A stretch of 64,000 nucleotides of DNA from Acinetobacter sp. HY1485. GTDB taxonomy: Bacteria > Pseudomonadota > Gammaproteobacteria > Pseudomonadales > Moraxellaceae. Numbering within the stretch: the stretch's first letter is position 1; each line of letters starts with the position of its first letter. The notes below the pieces were generated by a model. The model saw nothing but the letters and a program-made list of their open reading frames with translations. It made no database searches and was not told where the DNA came from. Of the stretch, positions 58,126-64,000 are shown piece by piece. The position numbers were made by a program, and so were the translations under genes. Where the stretch lies: contig NZ_JANKZG010000007.1 of NCBI RefSeq assembly GCF_027568475.1, forward strand, positions 44,347 through 108,346. The letters are read 5' to 3'.

Positions 58126-58626
58126 TTAGTTTATTCTTGTTGCATTTGAAATCATTTTACTTGGTAAAGTTTCAGTTAAAACTACCACTAAAGTTTGTGC
58201 GTCTTTTTTACCTTTAATTTTATTTTGCTCTAACACAAGTTGTGTATCTGTTGGTGTTAGTTTATACATTGCACCATTTACAGGATCTACTGCAAACAAA
58301 CCAATTGGTCCACCAAATACAAAGTTACCAAAATACCAACCGCTTAATGTACCTTTAACTTCTACAGTTCTTGGTTGATACCCTGCTTTTGAAAAGGTAA
58401 TTTGGTAACTTTCAGGTTTAAAGTAACCACTGCCTTTACGCAAATCTACTGTTGCAGGCGTTTGACCATTTAAAACAACATTACCTGCACGATTTTTAAT
58501 TTGAATATTTGAATTTTCAGGTGTTGTTTTGAACGAAATGGTTTGGGTAGAGCCTTTAATAATGGTTGCACACCCAGTCATTGCTAAAGCGGATGTTACC
58601 ATGATTGCTAATACTGTTTTTTTCAT
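58126..58626 (-). CDS. PEGA-like lipoprotein
   Basis: A 166-residue predicted lipoprotein. The signal peptide ends MTGC (Cys19), followed by ATIIKGSTQTISF, a block common in small Gram-negative lipoproteins. A PEGA-type beta domain follows (TTPENSNIQIKNRAGNVVLNGQTPATVDL), then a glycine-rich hydrophobic hairpin (WYFGNFVFGGPIGLFAVDP). Role unknown; similar genes occur both on chromosomes and beside prophages. Confidence 0.8.
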   Translation of the reverse strand: MKKTVLAIMVTSALAMTGCATIIKGSTQTISFKTTPENSNIQIKNRAGNVVLNGQTPATVDLRKGSGYFKPESYQITFSKAGYQPRTVEVKGTLSGWYFGNFVFGGPIGLFAVDPVNGAMYKLTPTDTQLVLEQNKIKGKKDAQTLVVVLTETLPSKMISNATRIN

Positions 58627-58673
58627 TGTAAATCACTTAAAATTTAAATATAAGATCATACATTATAATACAT

Positions 58674-58844
58674 TTAAGTTTTTGATACAGGCGAAGAAAT
58701 GATTTTATCAATACTTTCAATGGTTTTAAACGTGGTTGAACATTCAATATTTTGGCATTGGTAATAAACTTCTTTGGTGTTGGTTGTAATATATCGGCTT
58801 GTACGTGTATGTGACGCTTTTTGGCAAATTGGACAACGCATCAT
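58674..58844 (-). CDS. Ogr/Delta-type zinc-finger activator
   Basis: A 56-residue protein. The product begins MMRCPICQKASHTRTSRYIT, and its four zinc ligands are CPIC (4/7) and CQNIEC (30/35), followed by STTFKTIESID. This is the pattern of P2 Ogr/P4 Delta, which activate phage late promoters by binding RNA polymerase alpha. A second ATG one codon later is possible. It follows the 181-residue gene on the same strand, beyond two hairpins. Confidence 0.85.
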   Translation of the reverse strand: MMRCPICQKASHTRTSRYITTNTKEVYYQCQNIECSTTFKTIESIDKIISSPVSKT

Positions 58845-58861
58845 AATATTTTTTTCCTATA

Positions 58862-58890
58862 CAAAAAAAAAGCCACATAAACTATGTGGC
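58862..58890 (-). terminator. hairpin/terminator between Ogr gene and 181-aa gene (distal)
   Basis: Leftward, AAGCCACATA/TATGTGGCTT followed by a nine-T tract. Confidence 0.82.
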
Positions 58891-58907
58891 TTGGGTTTCT
58901 TTAGTCC

Positions 58908-58938
58908 AAAAAAAAGCCCATCAAAAATTGATGAGCTT
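58908..58938 (-). terminator. terminator of the 181-aa gene (proximal)
   Basis: Leftward, GCTCATCAA/TTGATGGGC stem and eight T residues; a tandem pair with 58862-58890. Confidence 0.8.
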
Positions 58939-58995
58939 TAAACGGAATTTTTCACTATAGAAATATAGTACCCTATTCTTCTTTAAAATGCAAGC

Positions 58996-59541
58996 TTAAT
59001 GTTTCCCTAATGCAACTTTATAATCATTTAATACAAGATGTGCATCAAAGATTGCTTGCTCTAAAGTTTCTTGCATAAGTTGTTCGTATTTTTTCCATGT
59101 CATACGATACGCATTCACATTAATTTTAAAACTATGGATGCCTGCATAAAATAAACGTCCTTGTGCGGTATAAAAATCATTTAATTGCGGGTCTAACATA
59201 AAATCAATTACAAGGCGTGCCATAAGCCAAGCAAGTTGTTCAATCGTAATAAAGTCTGGCATTCTTTTTTTATCTTGCTTGGCTTTTTGAATAAAAACCT
59301 GTGCAAGATACATTCTAACTTGTTGATATTCCTCTTTAGAAATATTTTTATAAATCATTAGTGTTGCAACTGCTTTAATAAAGTTATCATCAATTCTTGA
59401 GAAAACGCCTAAACGTTCTTGATATAACATTTGTGTTTGTTTAGGTGTAATATCACCTTTTTTATAATTTGGTGAACGAGAAGTCAGACCTTGTGCATAC
59501 CATTCAAAAATATTTAGAATTTCATCATTCATGTGTGTCAT
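58996..59541 (-). CDS. phage-type protein divergent from the repressor, unknown function
   Basis: A 181-residue, wholly helical, soluble protein (FEWYAQGLTSRSPNYKKGD..., FITIEQLAWLMARLVIDFML). No named family is recognised. It starts at ATG 59541 with AGAGG eight bases upstream and faces away from the S24 repressor, with the operator pair between them. It is thus the first gene that the repressor would silence. In lambdoid terms it occupies the cro position but does not look like a Cro HTH. It is followed by two terminators and then the Ogr gene. Confidence 0.65.
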   Translation of the reverse strand: MTHMNDEILNIFEWYAQGLTSRSPNYKKGDITPKQTQMLYQERLGVFSRIDDNFIKAVATLMIYKNISKEEYQQVRMYLAQVFIQKAKQDKKRMPDFITIEQLAWLMARLVIDFMLDPQLNDFYTAQGRLFYAGIHSFKINVNAYRMTWKKYEQLMQETLEQAIFDAHLVLNDYKVALGKH

Positions 59542-59593
59542 CGTATTGCCTCTTCGTTATTATCTTATCAATAGAGTCTATTTTACCCGAAAA

Positions 59594-59609
59594 GTTTCCT
59601 TAAGTAAAC
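59594..59609. promoter_or_regulatory. repressor operator O1
   Basis: GTTTCCTTAAGTAAAC, a 16-bp near-perfect palindrome in the repressor/181-aa gap. Confidence 0.7.
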
Positions 59610-59638
59610 AAAAAGTTTCCCAAAAGATAATGAATTCA

Positions 59639-59654
59639 GTTTACTATAGGAAAC
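59639..59654. promoter_or_regulatory. repressor operator O2
   Basis: GTTTACTATAGGAAAC; its complement matches O1 at 14 of 16 positions. A further half-site GTTTCCC lies between at 59615-59621. Confidence 0.7.
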
Positions 59655-59672
59655 TTAAATGGGAGGCATTAG

Positions 59673-60362
59673 ATGAATGAAGTTCGGGATCGTATCATTG
59701 CACGCATGAAAACGCTGAACCTTAAACAGGTTGATTTAGTGCAAGCAACTGGACTCAGTAAAGGTACTATTTCTAAATGGTTATCGGGCATGAATATACC
59801 GAGCAACACTGCTCTACCTCGGTTGGCTCATGTTTTACAAACAACGAGTGAATGGCTCATTAGCGGTCAAGAGACTCATCAATTTGAACCTGTTGATGTG
59901 TGGGATGATGAAACTCCACTCGAAGATGACGAAGTTGAAATTAAGTTTTTCAAGGATTTTCGTTTTGCCTGTGGGGCAGGCAATATTAGCGAAGCTTTAG
60001 AAAGTGAAGGAAGAAAATTGAGGCTATCTAAAATAACACTAAGACGCTTAAATATTGAGTATATGAATGCTGTTGCAACCACAGCTGAAGGGGATTCAAT
60101 GGCACCAACTATTAAAGATGGTGATACAATTCATATTGATACAGGACGGACAACAATTAAAGATGGTCGAATTTTTGCTGTTTGTCATGGTGGATTATTT
60201 AAAGCAAAGCGTTTGTATAATTTACCAATGGGTGGAATAAGAATTGTATCGGATAATTCGGTAGAGTTTCCTGAAGAACGTTTAACAGCAGAAGAAATAC
60301 AAGAACAGCAGTTTGAAATAATTGGATGGATATGGCAAATTGCATCCTTAGAAAGATGGTAA
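59673..60362 (+). CDS. CI-like repressor, XRE HTH plus S24 peptidase
   Basis: A 229-residue SOS-cleavable repressor. The HTH is at about 17-40 (LKQVDLVQATGLSKGTISKWLSG). The S24/LexA-like domain has a candidate self-cleavage site Ala102-Gly103 in ACGAG, catalytic Ser142 in GDSMAPTI, and catalytic lysine about 179 in FKAKRLY. A GGGAGG ribosome-binding site is 6 bp before ATG. Two matching operators lie upstream, so it probably represses both itself and the divergent 181-residue gene. Typical of prophage immunity. Confidence 0.93.
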   Translation: MNEVRDRIIARMKTLNLKQVDLVQATGLSKGTISKWLSGMNIPSNTALPRLAHVLQTTSEWLISGQETHQFEPVDVWDDETPLEDDEVEIKFFKDFRFACGAGNISEALESEGRKLRLSKITLRRLNIEYMNAVATTAEGDSMAPTIKDGDTIHIDTGRTTIKDGRIFAVCHGGLFKAKRLYNLPMGGIRIVSDNSVEFPEERLTAEEIQEQQFEIIGWIWQIASLERW

Positions 60363-60365
60363 AAA

Positions 60366-60390
60366 GAAACCCACAGCACGTGGGTTTTTC
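60366..60390. terminator. bidirectional terminator, repressor / DUF305 gene
   Basis: AACCCAC/GTGGGTT stem with AAAAAG before and TTTTTC after. Confidence 0.85.
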
Positions 60391-60690
60391 TTATTTTGCA
60401 GGGTGTAATTTCAGCCATTTTTCCATCATCTGAATTTCTTTATTTTGTGCTTTAATAATAGATTGTGCTAAACGGCGTATTTGTGGATCCTTTCCATGCT
60501 GTAACTCTTGTTCAGACATTTTTACTGCGCCTTTATGATGCTCAATCATACCTTTTACAAAATTTATGTCTGCATTTTGCCCATGAATGTTATCTACCAT
60601 CATCATATTTGAATGAGATAATGGCATTTTTTCAGCATAAGCTACTGTACAACTTAATCCTATTAAAGTTATCGCAAGTAATTTTTTCAT
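60391..60690 (-). CDS. DUF305 periplasmic protein
   Basis: A 99-residue exported protein. The signal peptide ends VAYA. The four-helix DUF305 domain shows DINFVKGMIEHHKGAVKMSEQELQ and IRRLAQSIIKAQNKEIQMMEKWL. The His-His pair and several methionines (MPLSHSNMMMVDNIHG) suggest metal, perhaps copper or silver, binding (inference). ATG 60690 has GAAGGAAATAGG upstream; the longer frame is disregarded. No copper genes are adjacent. Confidence 0.87.
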   Translation of the reverse strand: MKKLLAITLIGLSCTVAYAEKMPLSHSNMMMVDNIHGQNADINFVKGMIEHHKGAVKMSEQELQHGKDPQIRRLAQSIIKAQNKEIQMMEKWLKLHPAK

Positions 60691-60764
60691 CCTATTTCCT
60701 TCAAGTAAGTATGAATAATGCAAGAACCAATCATAACTATATTTTTGGTGAGATTTGTTATCAT

Positions 60765-61895
60765 TTAAAACTCATATTGTAAACCAGCATTGACGCCTAT
60801 ATATCGATTTGAACTACCTGACTGTTCTACTTTTTCACTAATTTTTCTTTTCTTTCCTTCCTCAATTACAGAAAGCTGACCTAAATTTCTTTGAAAGTCA
60901 GTCCATGTCATTTCCGTAAAGATTTTAGCATATGGCATGATGTAATAACCCGCATTTATATTAGCGGAGAAATATTGTCCGTTGTAAGATTTACCATGTA
61001 TGACCATATCGCGTAAATAATGTTGATCTTCTGTCGATACTCTACTCCATGTACTATACTTTATACCTGCATTTAACTCTATATTTCCTTTTTAATAGTT
61101 ACTTAATAACCCAATATATGGTGTTTTAAAATTCTGTTTATAGCCACCAACTGTTAAATTATCAAAGAGTTTTCCCTGAATAGATTGTGCTGTGTCAGGA
61201 ATATAATTTTGATTAGTATCTTTATCGCTATATTTAAATGTTCCACCTTTTGCAGTCCAACTAAAATGATCCTGCTGATAACCTGCTGTTAAACCTATTT
61301 TATAATGTGGTTTTTCAAGAACCCAAGCCGTTACATTCAAGTCAACATGATTAGCCGAGTTTAAACGCGTATTATTGTGATACGACCAGTCTGTAACTTG
61401 GTTCTTATTATTATCGTTTAGCCAATCATAATCATTCATCATTGAGTGATTATTATTAAAAGTTGTCCACCCATTTATATTGAATGCAAGCCATGGAAAA
61501 ATACTCCATGTTAATTCAGTTTTTATTATTGGAGTATTTTTGATTTCCCAAGTTAATAAACTAATATTATGTCCTTCATTTGGTAAATATAATGATTCTT
61601 TTGCTTGTCCTCCTGTAATCATACCTAAAGCAATACTGCTTGAAATTTTAGAAGATACAACTTCTTTATTAAGTTGTTCTTGTGTACGATTATTTTGAAT
61701 AAAATCATTTGCTTTTATTTCTTGTCTAGAAATAATTTTTTGTGGTTGCAAATCTGTTTCTGCTACAGTTTCTTCAACAGTATTAGGTGGTAATTCTTCA
61801 TTAATCTTTAAAGGATGCCAAACAGCAGACACTGCGAATGTCATAGGAAAAAAAAGTAAATTTCCTATCATTATTTTTTTAAAATTATTTTTCAT
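60765..61895 (-). pseudogene. omptin-family outer-membrane protease, interrupted by an in-frame TAA
   Basis: Aspartate/histidine protease barrel like OmpT/Pla. The frame begins with a signal peptide and an unusual about 60-residue N-terminal extension. It continues as omptin: GMITGGQAKESLYL, LTWSIFPWLAFNINGWTT, MMNDYDWLND (first Asp pair), LTAGYQQDHFSWTAKGG, FKTPYIGLLSNY. Codon TAA (61092-61094) follows. The same frame then resumes with KGNIELNAGIKYSTW, VSTEDQHY (second catalytic Asp and His), SANINAGYYIMPYAKIF and a barrel-closing final Phe. All four catalytic residues are encoded, but translation would stop before the second pair. GGAGGGG precedes ATG 61895. Confidence 0.87.
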
Positions 61896-62525
61896 AACCC
61901 CTCCATAATACATTCATAATAACAAAATATAGATACAAAAAGCTACATATTATGAATAAGGGTTGGTAATATATCTTTCATTATTTTTAGCTAAAATCTT
62001 CTTAAGACAACACTTTGGTGGTTCTTATGATGATGATCGTTTTAATTTTTATGATGCTATATATTGTTTATAAATCAGCATTTATTACTTTAAAGATATG
62101 TGATGAGTCATAGTTTCACTTATATACATTTAAATAAAAATAGGAATTGTAAGCTATCTTGAAAAAGGCGGTGATTTATTTTAATAAGAATTGAGAAATG
62201 CTGTATTTGGTACCCCCAGCGTGCTTATAATTCATCACTTAAATATTTGAAATTAATCAATATTAATAAAAGATTATTTTGATTGTAACGCAACCTGTAA
62301 CGCAATAGACTAAATTGGTCTATGGCTATAATTTTTTATTTCAATTAATCTTTATATGGGCTTATCTGCAGTATATAAATATAGCATTTTAGTGGAGTAT
62401 CAGTTTTTAGATTTTATTTTGCATTTGTGATCGTAAGTGAAAATAGAGAAATTCCTATATATCAAAAATAGTTTTTCAAAAATATATTAATATATAATTA
62501 AACTTTTAGAAATTAATTATTTAGT
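61896..62525. other. gene-free AT-rich region between omptin remnant and membrane protein
   Basis: About 630 bp. No frame of convincing composition, tRNA or repeat array is found. It contains a short direct repeat TGTAACGCAA at 62283 and TGTAACGCAA at 62296, of unknown meaning. The junction between chromosomal and prophage sequence may lie here. Confidence 0.35.
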
Positions 62526-63248
62526 ATGGACATTAACTATCTCGTTAGCCTTACAACTCCAAGCGTGTCGTCTGAAGGCAATATATCATGGACAGCAATT
62601 GGGGCAATAACAGCAGCATCTATTGCAGCAATAATAGCTTTTATTACAATGGTTGTAACCAAAGAAAATAGTGTTTCACAATTCCGTCAAGATTGGATAA
62701 AAGAGATAAGATCTGAATTAATTGAATTCATATATTCTTTAAAAGAATTGGATAGTGTTGAAAAAAGTGCTGCTAATAAACCAAGCACAAAAGAGTACGA
62801 GACAGAGAAGAAATTAATCATTGAAAAAATTCACGTCGCATATTTAAAGATCAGATTGAAATTAAGTGGAATGCAGACACATGACAAAAAATTGCTTACA
62901 CATGTGGATGCGCTATATATAAATTTTGAAAATTTTCTATCTGGTACTAGTAGTGATCTAACGGATGATCGGACAAATTATGAGGTAATTGATATTTTCT
63001 TAAAAAAAGAATGGGAAAGGGTTAAAGGGGGTGAAAAATGGTTTAAGTATTCAAAAAATATTATCTTAGGTATTCTGTTTAGTTTATTGGGTGGTGGATA
63101 TTCTAATTTAATATTTCAGCATAATTATATAATTACAGACAACTACTCATTCTTTTTCGGCAGCTTAATTTCTTTATTGATATATATTATTCTTTGTATT
63201 TTGTTTAATTCATTTACTTTTTCTTTTGTAAGAAAAAGCCCTAATTAA
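62526..63248 (+). CDS. membrane protein of unknown function beside the lysis genes
   Basis: A 240-residue protein. TM1 is at about 22-44 (WTAIGAITAASIAAIIAFITMVV). A helical cytosolic region follows (about 45-175: SQFRQDWIKEIRSELIEFIYSLKEL). Two C-terminal hydrophobic segments are at about 180-200 and 212-232. It points toward the lysis cassette, opposite in strand and much more AT-rich than it. That fits a moron or superinfection/defence gene carried by a prophage (inference). No family is recognised. Confidence 0.65.
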   Translation: MDINYLVSLTTPSVSSEGNISWTAIGAITAASIAAIIAFITMVVTKENSVSQFRQDWIKEIRSELIEFIYSLKELDSVEKSAANKPSTKEYETEKKLIIEKIHVAYLKIRLKLSGMQTHDKKLLTHVDALYINFENFLSGTSSDLTDDRTNYEVIDIFLKKEWERVKGGEKWFKYSKNIILGILFSLLGGGYSNLIFQHNYIITDNYSFFFGSLISLLIYIILCILFNSFTFSFVRKSPN

Positions 63249-63256
63249 TTAGGGCT
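63237..63256. terminator. 20-bp perfect palindrome shared by three gene ends
   Basis: AGCCCTAATT and its complement, flanked by A- and T-runs. It contains the stop codons of the membrane gene (63246-63248), of Rz1 (63245-63247) and of Rz (63249-63251). Confidence 0.8.
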
Positions 63257-63451
63257 TTCTCCCCGCATCAGCTCGGTACTCATCAGCAACTTTTGCCATG
63301 TTTCGATATTCTGTGATGCAACTTGAGAGTACGTTACCTTGGACTCTTGAGTATTCTTCGACTGCTTCTCGTCTTGCGGTTTTAACACGGCTGTTGGCTT
63401 GGGTAAGTTGCTTTGACAAGCTGTCAGCCCGAGTGTGAGCCAAATCAGCAT
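63245..63451 (-). CDS. Rz1-like outer-membrane spanin lipoprotein, nested in Rz
   Basis: A 68-residue lipoprotein encoded in another frame inside the Rz gene. The signal peptide MLIWLTLGLTAC gives a lipobox cysteine at 12, then a proline-containing stretch (NLPKP) as in Rz1 proteins. An in-frame ATG at 63478 would lengthen the signal. With Rz it would bridge the periplasm and fuse inner and outer membranes at the end of phage lysis. The nested organisation is the classical lambda-like one. Confidence 0.82.
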   Translation of the reverse strand: MLIWLTLGLTACQSNLPKPTAVLKPQDEKQSKNTQESKVTYSQVASQNIETWQKLLMSTELMRGESPN

Positions 63452-63695
63452 CACGCGAGATTTGTTTGAGTTTAGCATTGTAGGTTTGCTCCGCTTCGAT
63501 CAGTTGTTGTTGTGCTTCGACTTGCGCTTTAAGTTGCTCTTGTTGTGTCTTTTGAATGTAAATAAGATGCTGATTTTTCAGGTTTTCTATGGCATGTGTT
63601 TTATTGGTAACTAAGGTAATCATGCCCATCAGCACAAACACCAGTACCCCGATAATGCCCTCACGCCAAAATTTGATGAGTAGTGCTAAGCTCAT
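63249..63695 (-). CDS. Rz-like inner-membrane spanin
   Basis: A 148-residue type II membrane protein. One N-terminal helix (about 12-30, GIIGVLVFVLMGMITLV) is followed by a long periplasmic coiled coil rich in Gln, Ala, Glu and Lys (KTQQEQLKAQVEAQQQLIEAEQ...), ending near a conserved cysteine. ATG 63695 is chosen because GGAGAGAACCA precedes it and it overlaps the endolysin stop by ATGA. It is part of the lysis module with endolysin and Rz1. Confidence 0.87.
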   Translation of the reverse strand: MSLALLIKFWREGIIGVLVFVLMGMITLVTNKTHAIENLKNQHLIYIQKTQQEQLKAQVEAQQQLIEAEQTYNAKLKQISRDADLAHTRADSLSKQLTQANSRVKTARREAVEEYSRVQGNVLSSCITEYRNMAKVADEYRADAGRKP

Positions 63696-64000
63696 TGGTT
63701 CTCTCCGATACATTTCTGATAGCGTTCTAATTGACGCGTATACACGCCATAGCAATTGTTTGAGCGAACCTTACAGTCACGCTTCGCCACGTAGCGGTAT
63801 TGCAGGAGTGAGCGACAAGCCTGTGCATATTGACCATTTAACAGATTGGTACGCATAGACGACTTGTTAAATGCACCAATGCCGTATTGGTAGACAAAGT
63901 CGAGATACACGTCATATTCAGTTTGTGACAATGCAACTTTTGGAATTGAGTTTTTAAGCTGACGTTCTGTTTTACCCACATGCTGACGTAAGTAATGATC
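63692..64000 (-). CDS. phage endolysin, GH24 lysozyme (5' end outside window)
   Basis: The last 102 residues of a T4/P21-type lysozyme. Visible family features are FVYQYGIGAFNKSSMRTNLLNGQYAQACRSLLQYRYV and the cysteine-containing tail VRSNNCYGVYTRQLERYQKC. The catalytic Glu-8aa-Asp/Cys-5aa-Thr triad is upstream, beyond position 64000, so it cannot be checked. The frame reads through the window edge, so a GTG at 63979 is not the true start. Its stop overlaps the Rz start. Confidence 0.88.
   Translation of the reverse strand, partial: DHYLRQHVGKTERQLKNSIPKVALSQTEYDVYLDFVYQYGIGAFNKSSMRTNLLNGQYAQACRSLLQYRYVAKRDCKVRSNNCYGVYTRQLERYQKCIGENQ

Noticed and set aside
62283..62305. TGTAACGCAA direct repeat as an attachment site or integrase tail
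   Set aside because: Only 10 bp; the frame reading VTQPVTQ is stopped directly upstream, and no matching copy was noticed elsewhere.

Overview
The window is about 64 kb of AT-rich bacterial chromosome (roughly 37-39% GC by eye), most likely Acinetobacter or a close relative in the Moraxellaceae. The basis is gene content and order: a nudJ-mnmA-hflD-purB block, a secreted aldose 1-epimerase like the Acinetobacter mro product, a GTP-type PEP carboxykinase, tandem RcnB-family proteins, a pmrC-pmrA-pmrB style cluster, and AT-rich spacers. No database search was possible; assignments rest on motifs and remembered family sequences.

Layout. 1-8.0 kb: end of a PBP5-type carboxypeptidase, the tRNA-thiolation/purine block, a solA gene broken by one in-frame TAA, mro, and a pirin. 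8.0-16.5 kb: a serine recombinase with a res-like site, tRNA-Ser(UGA), greB, an MltF-like transglycosylase behind a structured leader, ttcA, a dalD-type polyol dehydrogenase coupled to a SemiSWEET transporter, a second transglycosylase and htpX. 16.6-19.9 kb: a decayed integrative element sits just downstream of groL. It is bounded by 95-bp direct copies of the groL 3' end and terminator, and holds broken integrase, Dit-like baseplate and HTH genes plus three intact small genes. 19.9-28.5 kb: groSL, a metallophosphoesterase, a lipid kinase, pckG, a lipoprotein, an epimerase, folD and two tRNAs.

28.6-36.8 kb is an envelope-modification and iron-uptake island. It carries a PAP2 phosphatase, a phosphoethanolamine transferase, a PmrAB-like two-component system, a TonB siderophore receptor under a Fur-like box and a periplasmic partner. 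It is bracketed by two near-identical 196-bp cassettes, each holding promoter, tRNA-Leu(UAA) and terminator. 36.9-57.4 kb is mostly core: an SQ-repeat lipoprotein, 5-formyl-THF cyclo-ligase, lon, RcnB pair, rlmH, ygiD, trhP-yfhL, regulator/exporter pairs, ahpF, an acyltransferase, a sugar porter, dld, glyA, a beta-propeller protein and an ExoX-like nuclease. 57.5-64 kb becomes accessory. It has an Ogr/Delta zinc finger, an S24 repressor with paired operators, an omptin gene with an in-frame TAA, and at the right edge a prophage lysis cassette (GH24 endolysin, Rz and nested Rz1).

Themes. Three stress genes or operons (groSL, htpX, lon) have sigma-32-like promoters. Two otherwise intact genes (solA, omptin) each carry a single TAA. 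Two mobile-looking segments (groL element, tRNA-Leu island) are marked by exact structural duplications. An unannotated small RNA gene is plausible at 42.96-43.03 kb.
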